From: an uncultured Collinsella sp.
Lineage (GTDB): Bacteria > Actinomycetota > Coriobacteriia > Coriobacteriales > Coriobacteriaceae
Assembly (NCBI GenBank): GCA_900544845.1
Contig: UQWV01000007.1
Span: 1-48,436, forward strand
Reading direction: 5' to 3'
DNA length: 48,436 nt
Each line of letters starts with the position of its first letter. Within the stretch, counting starts at the first letter, position 1. Position numbers and translations under genes: made by a program. Under the pieces are notes generated by a model. The model saw nothing but the letters and a program-made list of their open reading frames with translations. It was not told the DNA's origin and did no database searches. Below are positions 15,571 through 23,155 of the stretch, one piece after another.

Positions 15571-18500
15571 GCGCCTCACCGCACCCCTGCGCCTTGGCGT
15601 TCATGATGAGCATCTGAAGACGGTTCTCCACGTTGGCGAAGCTCACGTCGGGATCGTAGTCGAGCGGCAGGAACTGCGCCGTGGGATACTGCTCCTTGAG
15701 CGCATGGATGAGCCCGCGCCCCACGACATGGTTGGGCAGACACCCGAACGGCTGCAGGATCACGAAGTTGCGGCAGCCGCGCTTGGCGTGCTCGAGAATC
15801 TCCGCCGGAATCAGCACGCCCTCGCCCGCATCGAACGTATGGTGCAGGATCTTATCGCTCGCGCGCACGAGCTCGGGCATGCGCGTCGGCGGCTCGTAGA
15901 GCGGGCTCGCCGCGCCCAGGCGGTCGCAACGGTCGTGCGCGAGCTCGAACAGGTTGTCCGCCGTGGCGTACCAGGCCTTTTCGGGCAGCGACAGGTCGAC
16001 GTGGAACTCGCGCGACTGCGCATGCTTGTAGAAATAGGTCTTGCGGATCACGTCGGTCATGCGCGCCTCGATGACCTCGAGCCCGTTGTCCTCGAGGTAG
16101 CGCTCGATCTCGTGGTTGGCGCCGAGATGGAAATTGAGCAGGTACTCGCCCACGATGAGAACGGTCGGATGCGGGTTCGAGCGGTCGTACGGAACGGCGT
16201 CCATGATCGCAAGCGCGCGTTTGAAGCCCGTCGCCTGGCCTCTCAGCCCGGAGCGCTCCATGCCCTCGATAACCTCATCGAGCGCGCGGTCGAACGCAGC
16301 GTCCGCCGCGCCCTTCTCGAGCTCGTAGGGACGGATGCGCCTAAGCATGGCCTCGAGGGCATCGATCATGGGAAGACCGTAGGCGATCTGGATGCTCGGG
16401 CCAAGGCCGAGCTTGAAGCCCGGATGCGCATTGTGGGCATCGACGTCGTCGTTGGTGAGCACCGGGACATAGTCGTATCCCGCGTCGTCGAGCGCGCGGC
16501 GCAGCAGGGGCATGTAGTGCGTCAGGCGGCAGTCGCCGATATACTTGCCAGTCACCACGGCGACGTCGTGCGGGTCGTACTTACCGCTCTCGAGTGCCGC
16601 GAGCGCCTCGCCGATCACGATTTGCGCGGGGAAGCAGATGTCGTTGTGCACATAGCGTTTGCCCAGGCGGATGGCATCCTCGCGCCCGATATCAAGGGCC
16701 TCGGCGCGCACGCCCTGATTGCGCATCGCCGCGGTCATGAGCCTGCAAAACGCATGGGAGGTGTTGGGGACCAGCGCGATCTTGTCGTGCCGGTCGCGCT
16801 TGGTGTACTTGACCTTATACGGGTCGTCGAGCGGATGGACCGCGTGCACCCGGGCGCCCTCGGCACGCTCCTCCGCGCGACGACGGTTGACCGACTCGAT
16901 AAACGAACGCACGCGAATGCCCATGGGACCGGCGACGTCGCTCTCATCGAGCTTGATCATCATCGGAACCTTGGAGCCCATCTCGCCCATCATGCGCGCG
17001 ATCTCGTCGGTGAGATACGCATCGTGGCCGCAGCCGAAGCTGCCCATCTGCACGAGCTCGAGCTCGGGCGTCGATGCGACGATGACCGCGCACGACAGCA
17101 TGCGCGCATGGTAGTTGTTCACGATGTCGATGCGGCTGTTGGAAAGATCGACGTTGCAGACCCCCGGCACCGCATCGGGCGTCAGCACGGGGATGCCGCG
17201 CTCAGAGAAGAGCTTGGGCAGCCCGTGGTTGACCAGCGGGTCGTTGTGGTACGGGCGCGAAGCGATCACCACCGCGTAGCCGCCGTCCTCGTGCACGTTC
17301 TCGAGCACCTGCCTGCCGCGCAGCTGCAGCTGGTTCTCAAACGTCTCCTGCGCGCGGTCCGCCTGCTCGGTCGCCTTGGCAACCAGGTCGGCATCGATAT
17401 CGAAGGTCTCCTTGCACCACGCCTTGAGCTGGCGGTTTCGGTCGCCCTCGTCGTACCAGTGGAACAGCGGCGTATCGAACGGAACGCCGAAACGCTCCTC
17501 CGGGTTATCGGAATTGCGCATCACGTAGGGGTATCCCTTTACGACGGCGCACATCCACTCGCTGGTAGAGGCGGTGTTTTCGGTGGGCACCGTCGTGATG
17601 ATGGGCATGAAGATGCGGTCGACGCCGGCGTCGACGAGATTGCGGATGTGCCCGTGGACGAGCTTGGCCGGGAAGCACACGGTGTCGGATGTGACGTGCG
17701 CCAGACCGCGCTCGTACATCGCCTTGGTGCTGCGTCCCGAGACGCGCACCTTAAAGCCGAGCGTGCTGAAGAACGTCGACCAGAACGGCATGGTGTCCCA
17801 GAACTCGAGCACACGGGGAATGCCGATCGTGACATCGCGCCCCCCGCTGACGGGAACCGTGGGGTACGACTCGAACAGCAGCTTCTCGCGGTCGACAAAG
17901 AGATTGGGGGCAGCCGCGGTCCGGTCGCGCCCCGTGCCGGGTGCCTGTGCCTCGCAAGCACCCTGCGGACGCAGCTCCTCCGCCGCGGGAACCTCGCGCA
18001 CGAGCTCATCCCATGAGATGGCGCCGCCGCGCGGGCAGCGATTGCCCGTGACGTAAAGCGAGCCGTCGCCAAATGCCACGACCGCGCGCTGGCAGCGGTT
18101 GTTGCACCGACGGCAGGTAACGCCGCCGAACTCGCGATGCTCGAAGCGCTCCACGGCATCGAGCCCGATAAACGACGTGCCGGCGTCGCCCTTGCGGCAT
18201 TCCTCGCGCGCGAGCAGGGCGATACCGATAGCGCCCATCAGCCCCGGGTGGGGCGCACGCGTGACGGGTTTGCCCAGATACTGCTCGAATGCGCGCAGCA
18301 CCGCGTCGTTTCGGAACGTGCCGCCCTGGACGACGACTTTGTCGCCCAGACGGTTGAGATTTGAAACGCGAATGACCTTGGTGAACACGTTCTCGATAAT
18401 CGAACGGCAGAGACCGGCCATGATGTCGCCCGGACCCTTACCGCGCCGCTGCTCGGAAACGACGCTGCTGTTCATGAACACCGTGCAGCGGCTGCCGAGA

Positions 18501-19993
18501 ACGGCGGGGGCTTTGGACGAAAATGCCTCGGTCGCGATATCCTCAACGGCTATTCCGAGGTTTTTGGCAAAACCCTCGAGGAACGAGCCGCAGCCCGCAG
18601 AGCACGCCTCGTTGACGACGATATCGGTCAGCACGCCGTGGTTGAGCCAGATGGCCTTCATATCCTGTCCGCCGATGTCGAGCACGAAGGTCGCATCGGG
18701 AACGCATGCGCACGCGGCGCGGGCGTGCGCGACCGTCTCGACCGTATGGTAGTCGGCGTGGAACGCGCGCGCGAAAAGCTCCTCGCCGTATCCCGTGGTG
18801 CCCACGGCATCGATCGCAAGCGTGACTCCCGCTGTCTCCCAGCGGTTCTTCAAGCTGACAAGACCCTGTTGGGCGACGTCGAGCGGTCTGCCGTTATTAG
18901 ACGCGTAGAACGAATCGACAAGCTCACCCGCCTCATCGACCAGGGCGAACTTGGTCGTCGTGCTCCCCGAATCGATACCGAGCGCCACACGCACCGTCTC
19001 TCCGGGCGCATACGCATCCGGACCCTTTGCCGGCGTCTCTTTGCCATGGCATGCCGTAAAATCCGCCTGCTCGGCAGGTGTGGCAAAAAAGGGCTGGGCA
19101 AGACGTCCCTCCCCGCTTGCGGGCGCGACCGTCTCGAGCTTATCCAGCCGGACAAAAGCGTCGGGAAGGTCGATCGGTTGGGACGATGCGAACATGTCGG
19201 TCAGCGACAGGGCGGCACCGCGCGCGACCATGATCTGCGGATCGCGCGGGACGATAACCTGATCGTCCGATAGATTCAGTTGCTCCCGGAACACGCGGAC
19301 CAGTGTGGGGTTGTAGGCGAGCGTACCGCCCTCGAAGATTACCGGCGGCTCGATGTCGATACCCTGGGCCAGACCGCCGATCGTTTGGCGGGCGACCGCG
19401 TGAAGCGCCGAAAGCGCCAGGTCGGTGGTAGGAATGCCCTCGTTGAGCAGCGGCTGGATATCGGTCTTTGCGTACACGCCGCAGCGGCCCGAGACCTCGT
19501 GGACGGTCGTTCCCCGGCTTGCGAGCTGCTCGAACTCGCCCGATTCGGTGCCGACCCCCATGAGCTTTGCCATCTCGTCGATAAATGCACCGGTACCGCC
19601 TGCGCACGAGCCGTTCATGCGCATGTCGGCAACCTCGATGTCTCCCTTATCGTTGGTGCGGAAGAAGATCATCTTGGCGTCTTGGCCGCCCAGCTCGATG
19701 GCGCAGCGCGTCTGCGGATAGAACCTGCTGATCGCGAGCGCGTTGGCGACCACCTCCTGAACGTACGAGGCGCCCAGCGCGGTCGCGATATCGCGCGCAC
19801 CCGAGCCGGTCACCGCAACGCGCAGTGACTCATGGGGAAAGCGCTCGGCGAGCTCGCCGAGCATGGCGCGCACGCTCGCTGTCTGACACGCCCCGTGGCG
19901 GCGATATCCCCACCACGCCTCGGTCATATCCTCGTGCATCGCGTAAACTTTGGTCGTCGTCGACCCTACGTCCAGTCCTACTAGCAACGCCAT
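15554..19993 (-). CDS. Giant acyl-CoA dehydratase activase-related protein (tandem ASKHA ATPases plus DUF2229/HgdB-like region)
   Basis: The 1479-residue protein contains two BcrAD/BadFG-type ATPase domains. Domain 1 (about 1-270) has VGLDVGSTTTKVYAM, IELGGQDAK and NGSCAGGTGAFIDEM (Cys130). Domain 2 (about 335-600) has LGIDSGSTTTKFAL, LDIGGQDMKAIW and NEACSAGCGSFLEG (Cys464, Cys468). A Cys-rich segment (CRRCNNRC...NRCPRGG, about 627-653) follows, then a long region with GIPRVLEFWDTMPFWSTFF (DUF2229-like) and further dehydratase-like parts (GSFGCGHDAYLTDEIARM). In 2-hydroxyacyl-CoA dehydratases, such activators use a shared [4Fe-4S] cluster and ATP to energise an electron for the dehydratase. 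Here activator and dehydratase-like parts are fused and the substrate is unknown. Overlap with a tetR gene and an upstream palindrome suggest inducible expression. Ribosome site GGAG precedes the ATG. Confidence 0.85.
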   Translation of the reverse strand: MALLVGLDVGSTTTKVYAMHEDMTEAWWGYRRHGACQTASVRAMLGELAERFPHESLRVAVTGSGARDIATALGASYVQEVVANALAISRFYPQTRCAIELGGQDAKMIFFRTNDKGDIEVADMRMNGSCAGGTGAFIDEMAKLMGVGTESGEFEQLASRGTTVHEVSGRCGVYAKTDIQPLLNEGIPTTDLALSALHAVARQTIGGLAQGIDIEPPVIFEGGTLAYNPTLVRVFREQLNLSDDQVIVPRDPQIMVARGAALSLTDMFASSQPIDLPDAFVRLDKLETVAPASGEGRLAQPFFATPAEQADFTACHGKETPAKGPDAYAPGETVRVALGIDSGSTTTKFALVDEAGELVDSFYASNNGRPLDVAQQGLVSLKNRWETAGVTLAIDAVGTTGYGEELFARAFHADYHTVETVAHARAACACVPDATFVLDIGGQDMKAIWLNHGVLTDIVVNEACSAGCGSFLEGFAKNLGIAVEDIATEAFSSKAPAVLGSRCTVFMNSSVVSEQRRGKGPGDIMAGLCRSIIENVFTKVIRVSNLNRLGDKVVVQGGTFRNDAVLRAFEQYLGKPVTRAPHPGLMGAIGIALLAREECRKGDAGTSFIGLDAVERFEHREFGGVTCRRCNNRCQRAVVAFGDGSLYVTGNRCPRGGAISWDELVREVPAAEELRPQGACEAQAPGTGRDRTAAAPNLFVDREKLLFESYPTVPVSGGRDVTIGIPRVLEFWDTMPFWSTFFSTLGFKVRVSGRSTKAMYERGLAHVTSDTVCFPAKLVHGHIRNLVDAGVDRIFMPIITTVPTENTASTSEWMCAVVKGYPYVMRNSDNPEERFGVPFDTPLFHWYDEGDRNRQLKAWCKETFDIDADLVAKATEQADRAQETFENQLQLRGRQVLENVHEDGGYAVVIASRPYHNDPLVNHGLPKLFSERGIPVLTPDAVPGVCNVDLSNSRIDIVNNYHARMLSCAVIVASTPELELVQMGSFGCGHDAYLTDEIARMMGEMGSKVPMMIKLDESDVAGPMGIRVRSFIESVNRRRAEERAEGARVHAVHPLDDPYKVKYTKRDRHDKIALVPNTSHAFCRLMTAAMRNQGVRAEALDIGREDAIRLGKRYVHNDICFPAQIVIGEALAALESGKYDPHDVAVVTGKYIGDCRLTHYMPLLRRALDDAGYDYVPVLTNDDVDAHNAHPGFKLGLGPSIQIAYGLPMIDALEAMLRRIRPYELEKGAADAAFDRALDEVIEGMERSGLRGQATGFKRALAIMDAVPYDRSNPHPTVLIVGEYLLNFHLGANHEIERYLEDNGLEVIEARMTDVIRKTYFYKHAQSREFHVDLSLPEKAWYATADNLFELAHDRCDRLGAASPLYEPPTRMPELVRASDKILHHTFDAGEGVLIPAEILEHAKRGCRNFVILQPFGCLPNHVVGRGLIHALKEQYPTAQFLPLDYDPDVSFANVENRLQMLIMNAKAQGCGEAHGETA

Positions 19994-20042
19994 AATGCTC
20001 CGTCTCTCGCATTTTTCCCGCTAGAGATATACCACTCTACGT

Positions 20043-20063
20043 AATACAACAGACTGTTGTATT
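20043..20063 (-). promoter_or_regulatory. Perfect palindrome, likely TetR-family operator
   Basis: AATACAACAG-A-CTGTTGTATT is a perfect dyad with 10-nt arms and a single central base, the size and symmetry usual for TetR-family operators. It is 50 nt upstream of the activase start codon, in the promoter region of an operon that ends in a tetR-type gene. I infer that this regulator binds here. Confidence 0.75.
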
Positions 20064-20073
20064 TAAACTCCGT

Positions 20074-20108
20074 ATAAAAAGCGGCTGCCGAAACGCTTCA
20101 GCAGCCGC
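20074..20108 (-). terminator. Intrinsic terminator of the DUF2798 gene
   Basis: GCGGCTGC (20081-20088) and GCAGCCGC (20101-20108) form an 8-bp stem with a 12-nt loop. On the minus strand it is followed by TTTTTATA. It separates the DUF2798 gene from the promoter of the activase operon. Confidence 0.8.
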
Positions 20109-20274
20109 CGAATGCACCAACAGATTGTTCTGCGCGCTAGCACGTCGGGCAACGGAGCAGCACGGGCCCTCCGGTCATGCGCACCGCTCACGCCCGCGAT
20201 GTCGCCGAGAGAGCTATCCACGCTTTGGGCTCCAACCAAGCAAGTCGCCCGCGCTCAGCAGATCCCTAAGCGAG

Positions 20275-20832
20275 CTACTCGCACTCAGGAGCCATAGCCT
20301 GCTCCAAGAGCTCGGCATGCTCCTCCTCGAAAACCGTCCCCACAGGGAAGGCGCGACGGAAGACGAAGCGGGAAATCGGACCGGCTACCAAAAGGTTCCA
20401 CGGCAGCGCCATCACAAAATTATGCGGGATGTTGATCATCCAGATCGCGGGCACGGAATACAGGTTCGCAAGGATGCCGCCGGGCATGTGCGTCAGACCC
20501 TCACAGGCACCGTACAGCGACATGATGATGACCATGGGAACGACCATGCAGGAGCTGACGGCAAGCGTCATGGCAAGCGGCGAACTCTTGCCCAGCGTGA
20601 CCAGGAATTTAAAGGCGAAACCCTTGGCAAGGGGGCTGGCAACAAACCAGTCGCAGCACATGGCAAAAATGTAGGCAACGGGGAAGCCGAGCCACGCGGC
20701 GGCAACAACCTCGCCGTTGATGGCCCCATGCTGCAGGGCAACGTTGTAGATGCTCATCCAGAGCACCATGCAAAAGCACATGATAAAGGTGAACAGCAGG
20801 CTCTCTCGTTTGTTGATAGGCATAAAGGGCAT
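20275..20832 (-). CDS. DUF2798-family membrane protein
   Basis: The 185-residue protein has about four hydrophobic segments in two similar halves (LLFTFIMCFCMVLWMSIYNVAL and PLAMTLAVSSCMVVPMVIIM), the pattern of DUF2798. The C-terminal tail is acidic (FEEEHAELLEQ). Function is unknown. A start at 20832 with AAAGGA close by is chosen; ATG 20823 is an equally possible start with better spacing. The leader contains a strong terminator-like hairpin (20865-20918), so expression may be controlled by attenuation, or a short upstream RNA ends there. Confidence 0.7.
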   Translation of the reverse strand: MPFMPINKRESLLFTFIMCFCMVLWMSIYNVALQHGAINGEVVAAAWLGFPVAYIFAMCCDWFVASPLAKGFAFKFLVTLGKSSPLAMTLAVSSCMVVPMVIIMSLYGACEGLTHMPGGILANLYSVPAIWMINIPHNFVMALPWNLLVAGPISRFVFRRAFPVGTVFEEEHAELLEQAMAPECE

Positions 20833-20864
20833 TGTCCTTTCTGTGTTACGCCGCGGCACCACGC

Positions 20865-20918
20865 AACAAAAACGGGCGGGCAAGATGGAGCTGTTGGGAC
20901 TTCATCTCGCCCGCCCGT
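20865..20918 (-). terminator. Terminator-like hairpin in the leader of the DUF2798 gene
   Basis: ACGGGCGGGC (20872-20881) pairs perfectly with GCCCGCCCGT (20909-20918). An inner AGATG/CATCT stem continues the helix. TTTTTGTT follows on the minus strand, some 35 nt before the DUF2798 start. This is a complete intrinsic terminator in front of the gene. It is either a leader attenuator or the end of a short upstream transcript. Confidence 0.65.
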
Positions 20919-21038
20919 GGTACGTGCGTCTGCGACTACTTATGTGGTGGAACTACCCTAACACGAACGGCGCGCGCTTCGTAAGCGTTGAGTTTATGGA
21001 GATGCAGGGCACCAATAATCCCCCCCCCGACCCCATAA

Positions 21039-21103
21039 GTTGCGGTGGAATACGGACTGTTTTGACCCTTTAAGCAGCAATTCAGTCCCTATTTCACCGC
21101 AAC
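21039..21103. repeat. Imperfect 21-bp inverted repeat
   Basis: 21039-21059 and 21083-21103 are inverted copies with two mismatches (GTTGCGGTG.AATA.GGACTG). They are separated by 23 nt and extend outward through CCCC/GGGG flanks with one gap. A run of nine C residues lies at 21020-21028. No coding potential is seen. It looks like a repetitive extragenic palindrome next to the hairpin at 21112-21140. Confidence 0.65.
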
Positions 21104-21111
21104 TCATTGGG

Positions 21112-21140
21112 GGTGCAAAGTAACCTGTCCCCTTTGCACC
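21112..21140 (-). repeat. Hairpin with conserved GGGACAGGTTA loop (REP-like)
   Basis: GGTGCAAAG and CTTTGCACC form a perfect 9-bp stem around the minus-strand loop GGGACAGGTTA. It begins 2 nt after the stop codon of the ThrE-type gene. The same loop in the same orientation, on a different stem, follows rph at 28819-28851. Confidence 0.7.
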
Positions 21141-21142
21141 AA

Positions 21143-22711
21143 TTAGCTGGTGTGGCGCCAGCGAGGGTCGGTGAGTGTACGTGCCACACCCAGACCAACG
21201 GGCAAAAACGCCACGATGAGCACTGCACGCACAAACCAACCGAGCATATTGACTGTGTCGAAGGTGCACATGTAATACATCGAGCGATACAGATACAAAC
21301 CCGGCACCATAATGACAATCGAAGGCACCGTGAGAGCGATACGCGGGTAGGTGAGCTTGACTTCGGCCAAGCTTGCCAGCAGACCCGATACCAGCGCGCC
21401 GATAAACGCTGCTGCCTCGGGAGGCATTCCCGTGCTGAGGCCCAGGAAGGGAATCATCGTCGGCGCATCGACGAGCGTAAGGCGCAGGGTATTGGAAACG
21501 GCGCCGATCAACCCAGCTGCCGCGGCCATCTTTACCGGGCTGTTGAACATCACCGAGAAGCCGAATACGCCAACGAAGCTCATCACCACGCGCAGGAGCG
21601 TAAGGGCAAGCGGCGAAAGGCCGAGCGGGGCAAAATCATCCGGTGCCAGCCCCACACACTCGGCAACCATCCAGCCCACAAGGGTCGCCATCACAATAAT
21701 CGACACGGCATACGAAAGACGCTCAATGCCGCTTCGCATATCGAGCTTAGCGATGTCGAGGCCTGCCGTAATGAGGGGAAAGCCGGGAATCACGAAGAGC
21801 ATGGCGCCGATATAGCCTTCTTGGTGCGACATTGCCCCCGGTACGACCTGGCCAAGGCCGAGCAATGCCAGCAGATACGAAACGCAAGCGAGCGCAACGC
21901 CCGTCGTCAGCGCGCTAAACTGGCCAAGACCCTGCTTGAGAATATGGGAGCGAGCAAAGTTGCCGACACCAGCGCCTACGAATGCGCAGGCCATCTCGAT
22001 AGGGCCGCCGCCGAGCAAAAAGACGAAGGCGCCGCAAGCACAGGCTGCCGCAAGGCCCTGTTGCCAGGGAGAGTAATCGGGCTTTGAGCTCTCAACGGTC
22101 CTGAGCATCTCGTGATACTCATGCACGGTAAACCGGCGCCCATACGTCTCGATTTCCTTTAAGAAGCTCTCCATCATCCAAATGCGATGGGTATTGACTC
22201 CCGTTGTAGGCAGGCTGACAACCTCGTTAAAGCAGTGGCCATCTTCGATGCAAGTGCACTCAAACGACAGAAGACTCAGGTCGACGTGAATCGTGACGCC
22301 GAGCACAGCGGCAACACGATTCATGGTATCGCGCACGCGCCAGGCACCCGTTCCGCTTGCCAGCATAAGCATGCCGGTACGGCAGATGATGGATGACTTA
22401 TCGGTGAGCGGCGCATCGACGGCAAGCTCATCGCCTGCCGTCACGATCTGGCGCCAGTCAGTTTTCATATGGAGCGCGCCGGCACGAACGCCGTGGTGCA
22501 TGGGGGCTCTCGAAAGCAGTGAGTCAAGGCGCGAAGGCTGTGGGGGCTCCACTGATTCACCCTCGTCCTCGTCGGGCTCTTCATCGACCAGATCAAATGA
22601 GTCAAGCGATGCCGGCTCGCGACGATCGATTAGCTCCTCATCCTCATCGTCAAAGTAATTGAACTGATCGAGTATGTCCTCTTCGATTGCACGCTCGCTC
22701 ACATCGTCCAT
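21143..22711 (-). CDS. ThrE-family threonine/serine exporter
   Basis: The 522-residue protein has a strongly acidic N-terminal tail (about 65 residues, DDEDEE and DEEPDEDEGE). A cytoplasmic DUF1212/ThrE domain (TGMLMLASGTGAWRVRDTMN) follows, then about ten hydrophobic segments that include a DUF3815-like second half. It therefore joins both halves of systems that are split elsewhere. ThrE of Corynebacterium exports Thr and Ser; the substrate here is inferred. Ribosome site GGGAG lies 7 nt before the ATG. It appears monocistronic and is followed at once by the REP-like hairpin at 21112-21140. Confidence 0.85.
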   Translation of the reverse strand: MDDVSERAIEEDILDQFNYFDDEDEELIDRREPASLDSFDLVDEEPDEDEGESVEPPQPSRLDSLLSRAPMHHGVRAGALHMKTDWRQIVTAGDELAVDAPLTDKSSIICRTGMLMLASGTGAWRVRDTMNRVAAVLGVTIHVDLSLLSFECTCIEDGHCFNEVVSLPTTGVNTHRIWMMESFLKEIETYGRRFTVHEYHEMLRTVESSKPDYSPWQQGLAAACACGAFVFLLGGGPIEMACAFVGAGVGNFARSHILKQGLGQFSALTTGVALACVSYLLALLGLGQVVPGAMSHQEGYIGAMLFVIPGFPLITAGLDIAKLDMRSGIERLSYAVSIIVMATLVGWMVAECVGLAPDDFAPLGLSPLALTLLRVVMSFVGVFGFSVMFNSPVKMAAAAGLIGAVSNTLRLTLVDAPTMIPFLGLSTGMPPEAAAFIGALVSGLLASLAEVKLTYPRIALTVPSIVIMVPGLYLYRSMYYMCTFDTVNMLGWFVRAVLIVAFLPVGLGVARTLTDPRWRHTS

Positions 22712-22827
22712 ACAGGGGCTCCCTTCCTACCGACTAACCCCCATCCTAGGCAGCAACGGCTAAAGGAAACATAAAAGAGACGACTGTCATGCGAGCCATG
22801 TGCTCAATAGCCGTTGGGTAGTCGTTT

Positions 22828-23152
22828 AAGAACGTCCCCAATGACTACATCGATGTTCTAAGTGTCAACCAAGTCAACGCCGCAGATAGAGGACGGACAG
22901 CGAGCGACGTCCAGAGCGAACAAGTTGGCATGAAAAAGGCAAGGCATAAAACAAGAACGCCCCAATGACTATTGCCGGCCAAGGCAACGCCGATGTTTTG
23001 GCGACGACAGCGAAAACCCGTCAGAGCGAGCAAGGCGCCTTGAAACAAGGCGGCATTGATCTTTTGATCATGCCGCCGAAGTTGAAAGGCAGATTGCCGC
23101 TCTGGCGGGTTTGCAGCGTCAACTGGTTACGCGGTTCGTAGAACCGCGTAAC
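22828..23152. repeat. Intergenic block of degenerate tandem and inverted repeats
   Basis: This 444-nt gene-free stretch between thrE-type and lysS holds several structures. Two degenerate direct copies start at 22828 and 22953 (AAGAACG.CCCCAATGACTA), about 125 nt apart, each with a GACG/CGTC hairpin, ACAGCGA and AGAGCGA.CAAG. A third, inverted copy of the last part is at 23094-23120 and pairs with 23003-23033 to make a large stem. Inside that stem is GGCGGCA(T)TGATC-TTTT-GATCATGCCGCC (23049-23077). Next to lysS is a perfect 12-bp hairpin (23126-23137 with 23141-23152). No T-tract makes a standard terminator and no coding frame is convincing. Confidence 0.6.
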
Positions 23153-23155
23153 TAG

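Noticed and set aside
22828..22960. CRISPR array as explanation for the repeats near lysS
   Set aside because: The copies are degenerate, few, about 125 nt apart and lack uniform short repeats with unique spacers. No cas genes are present.
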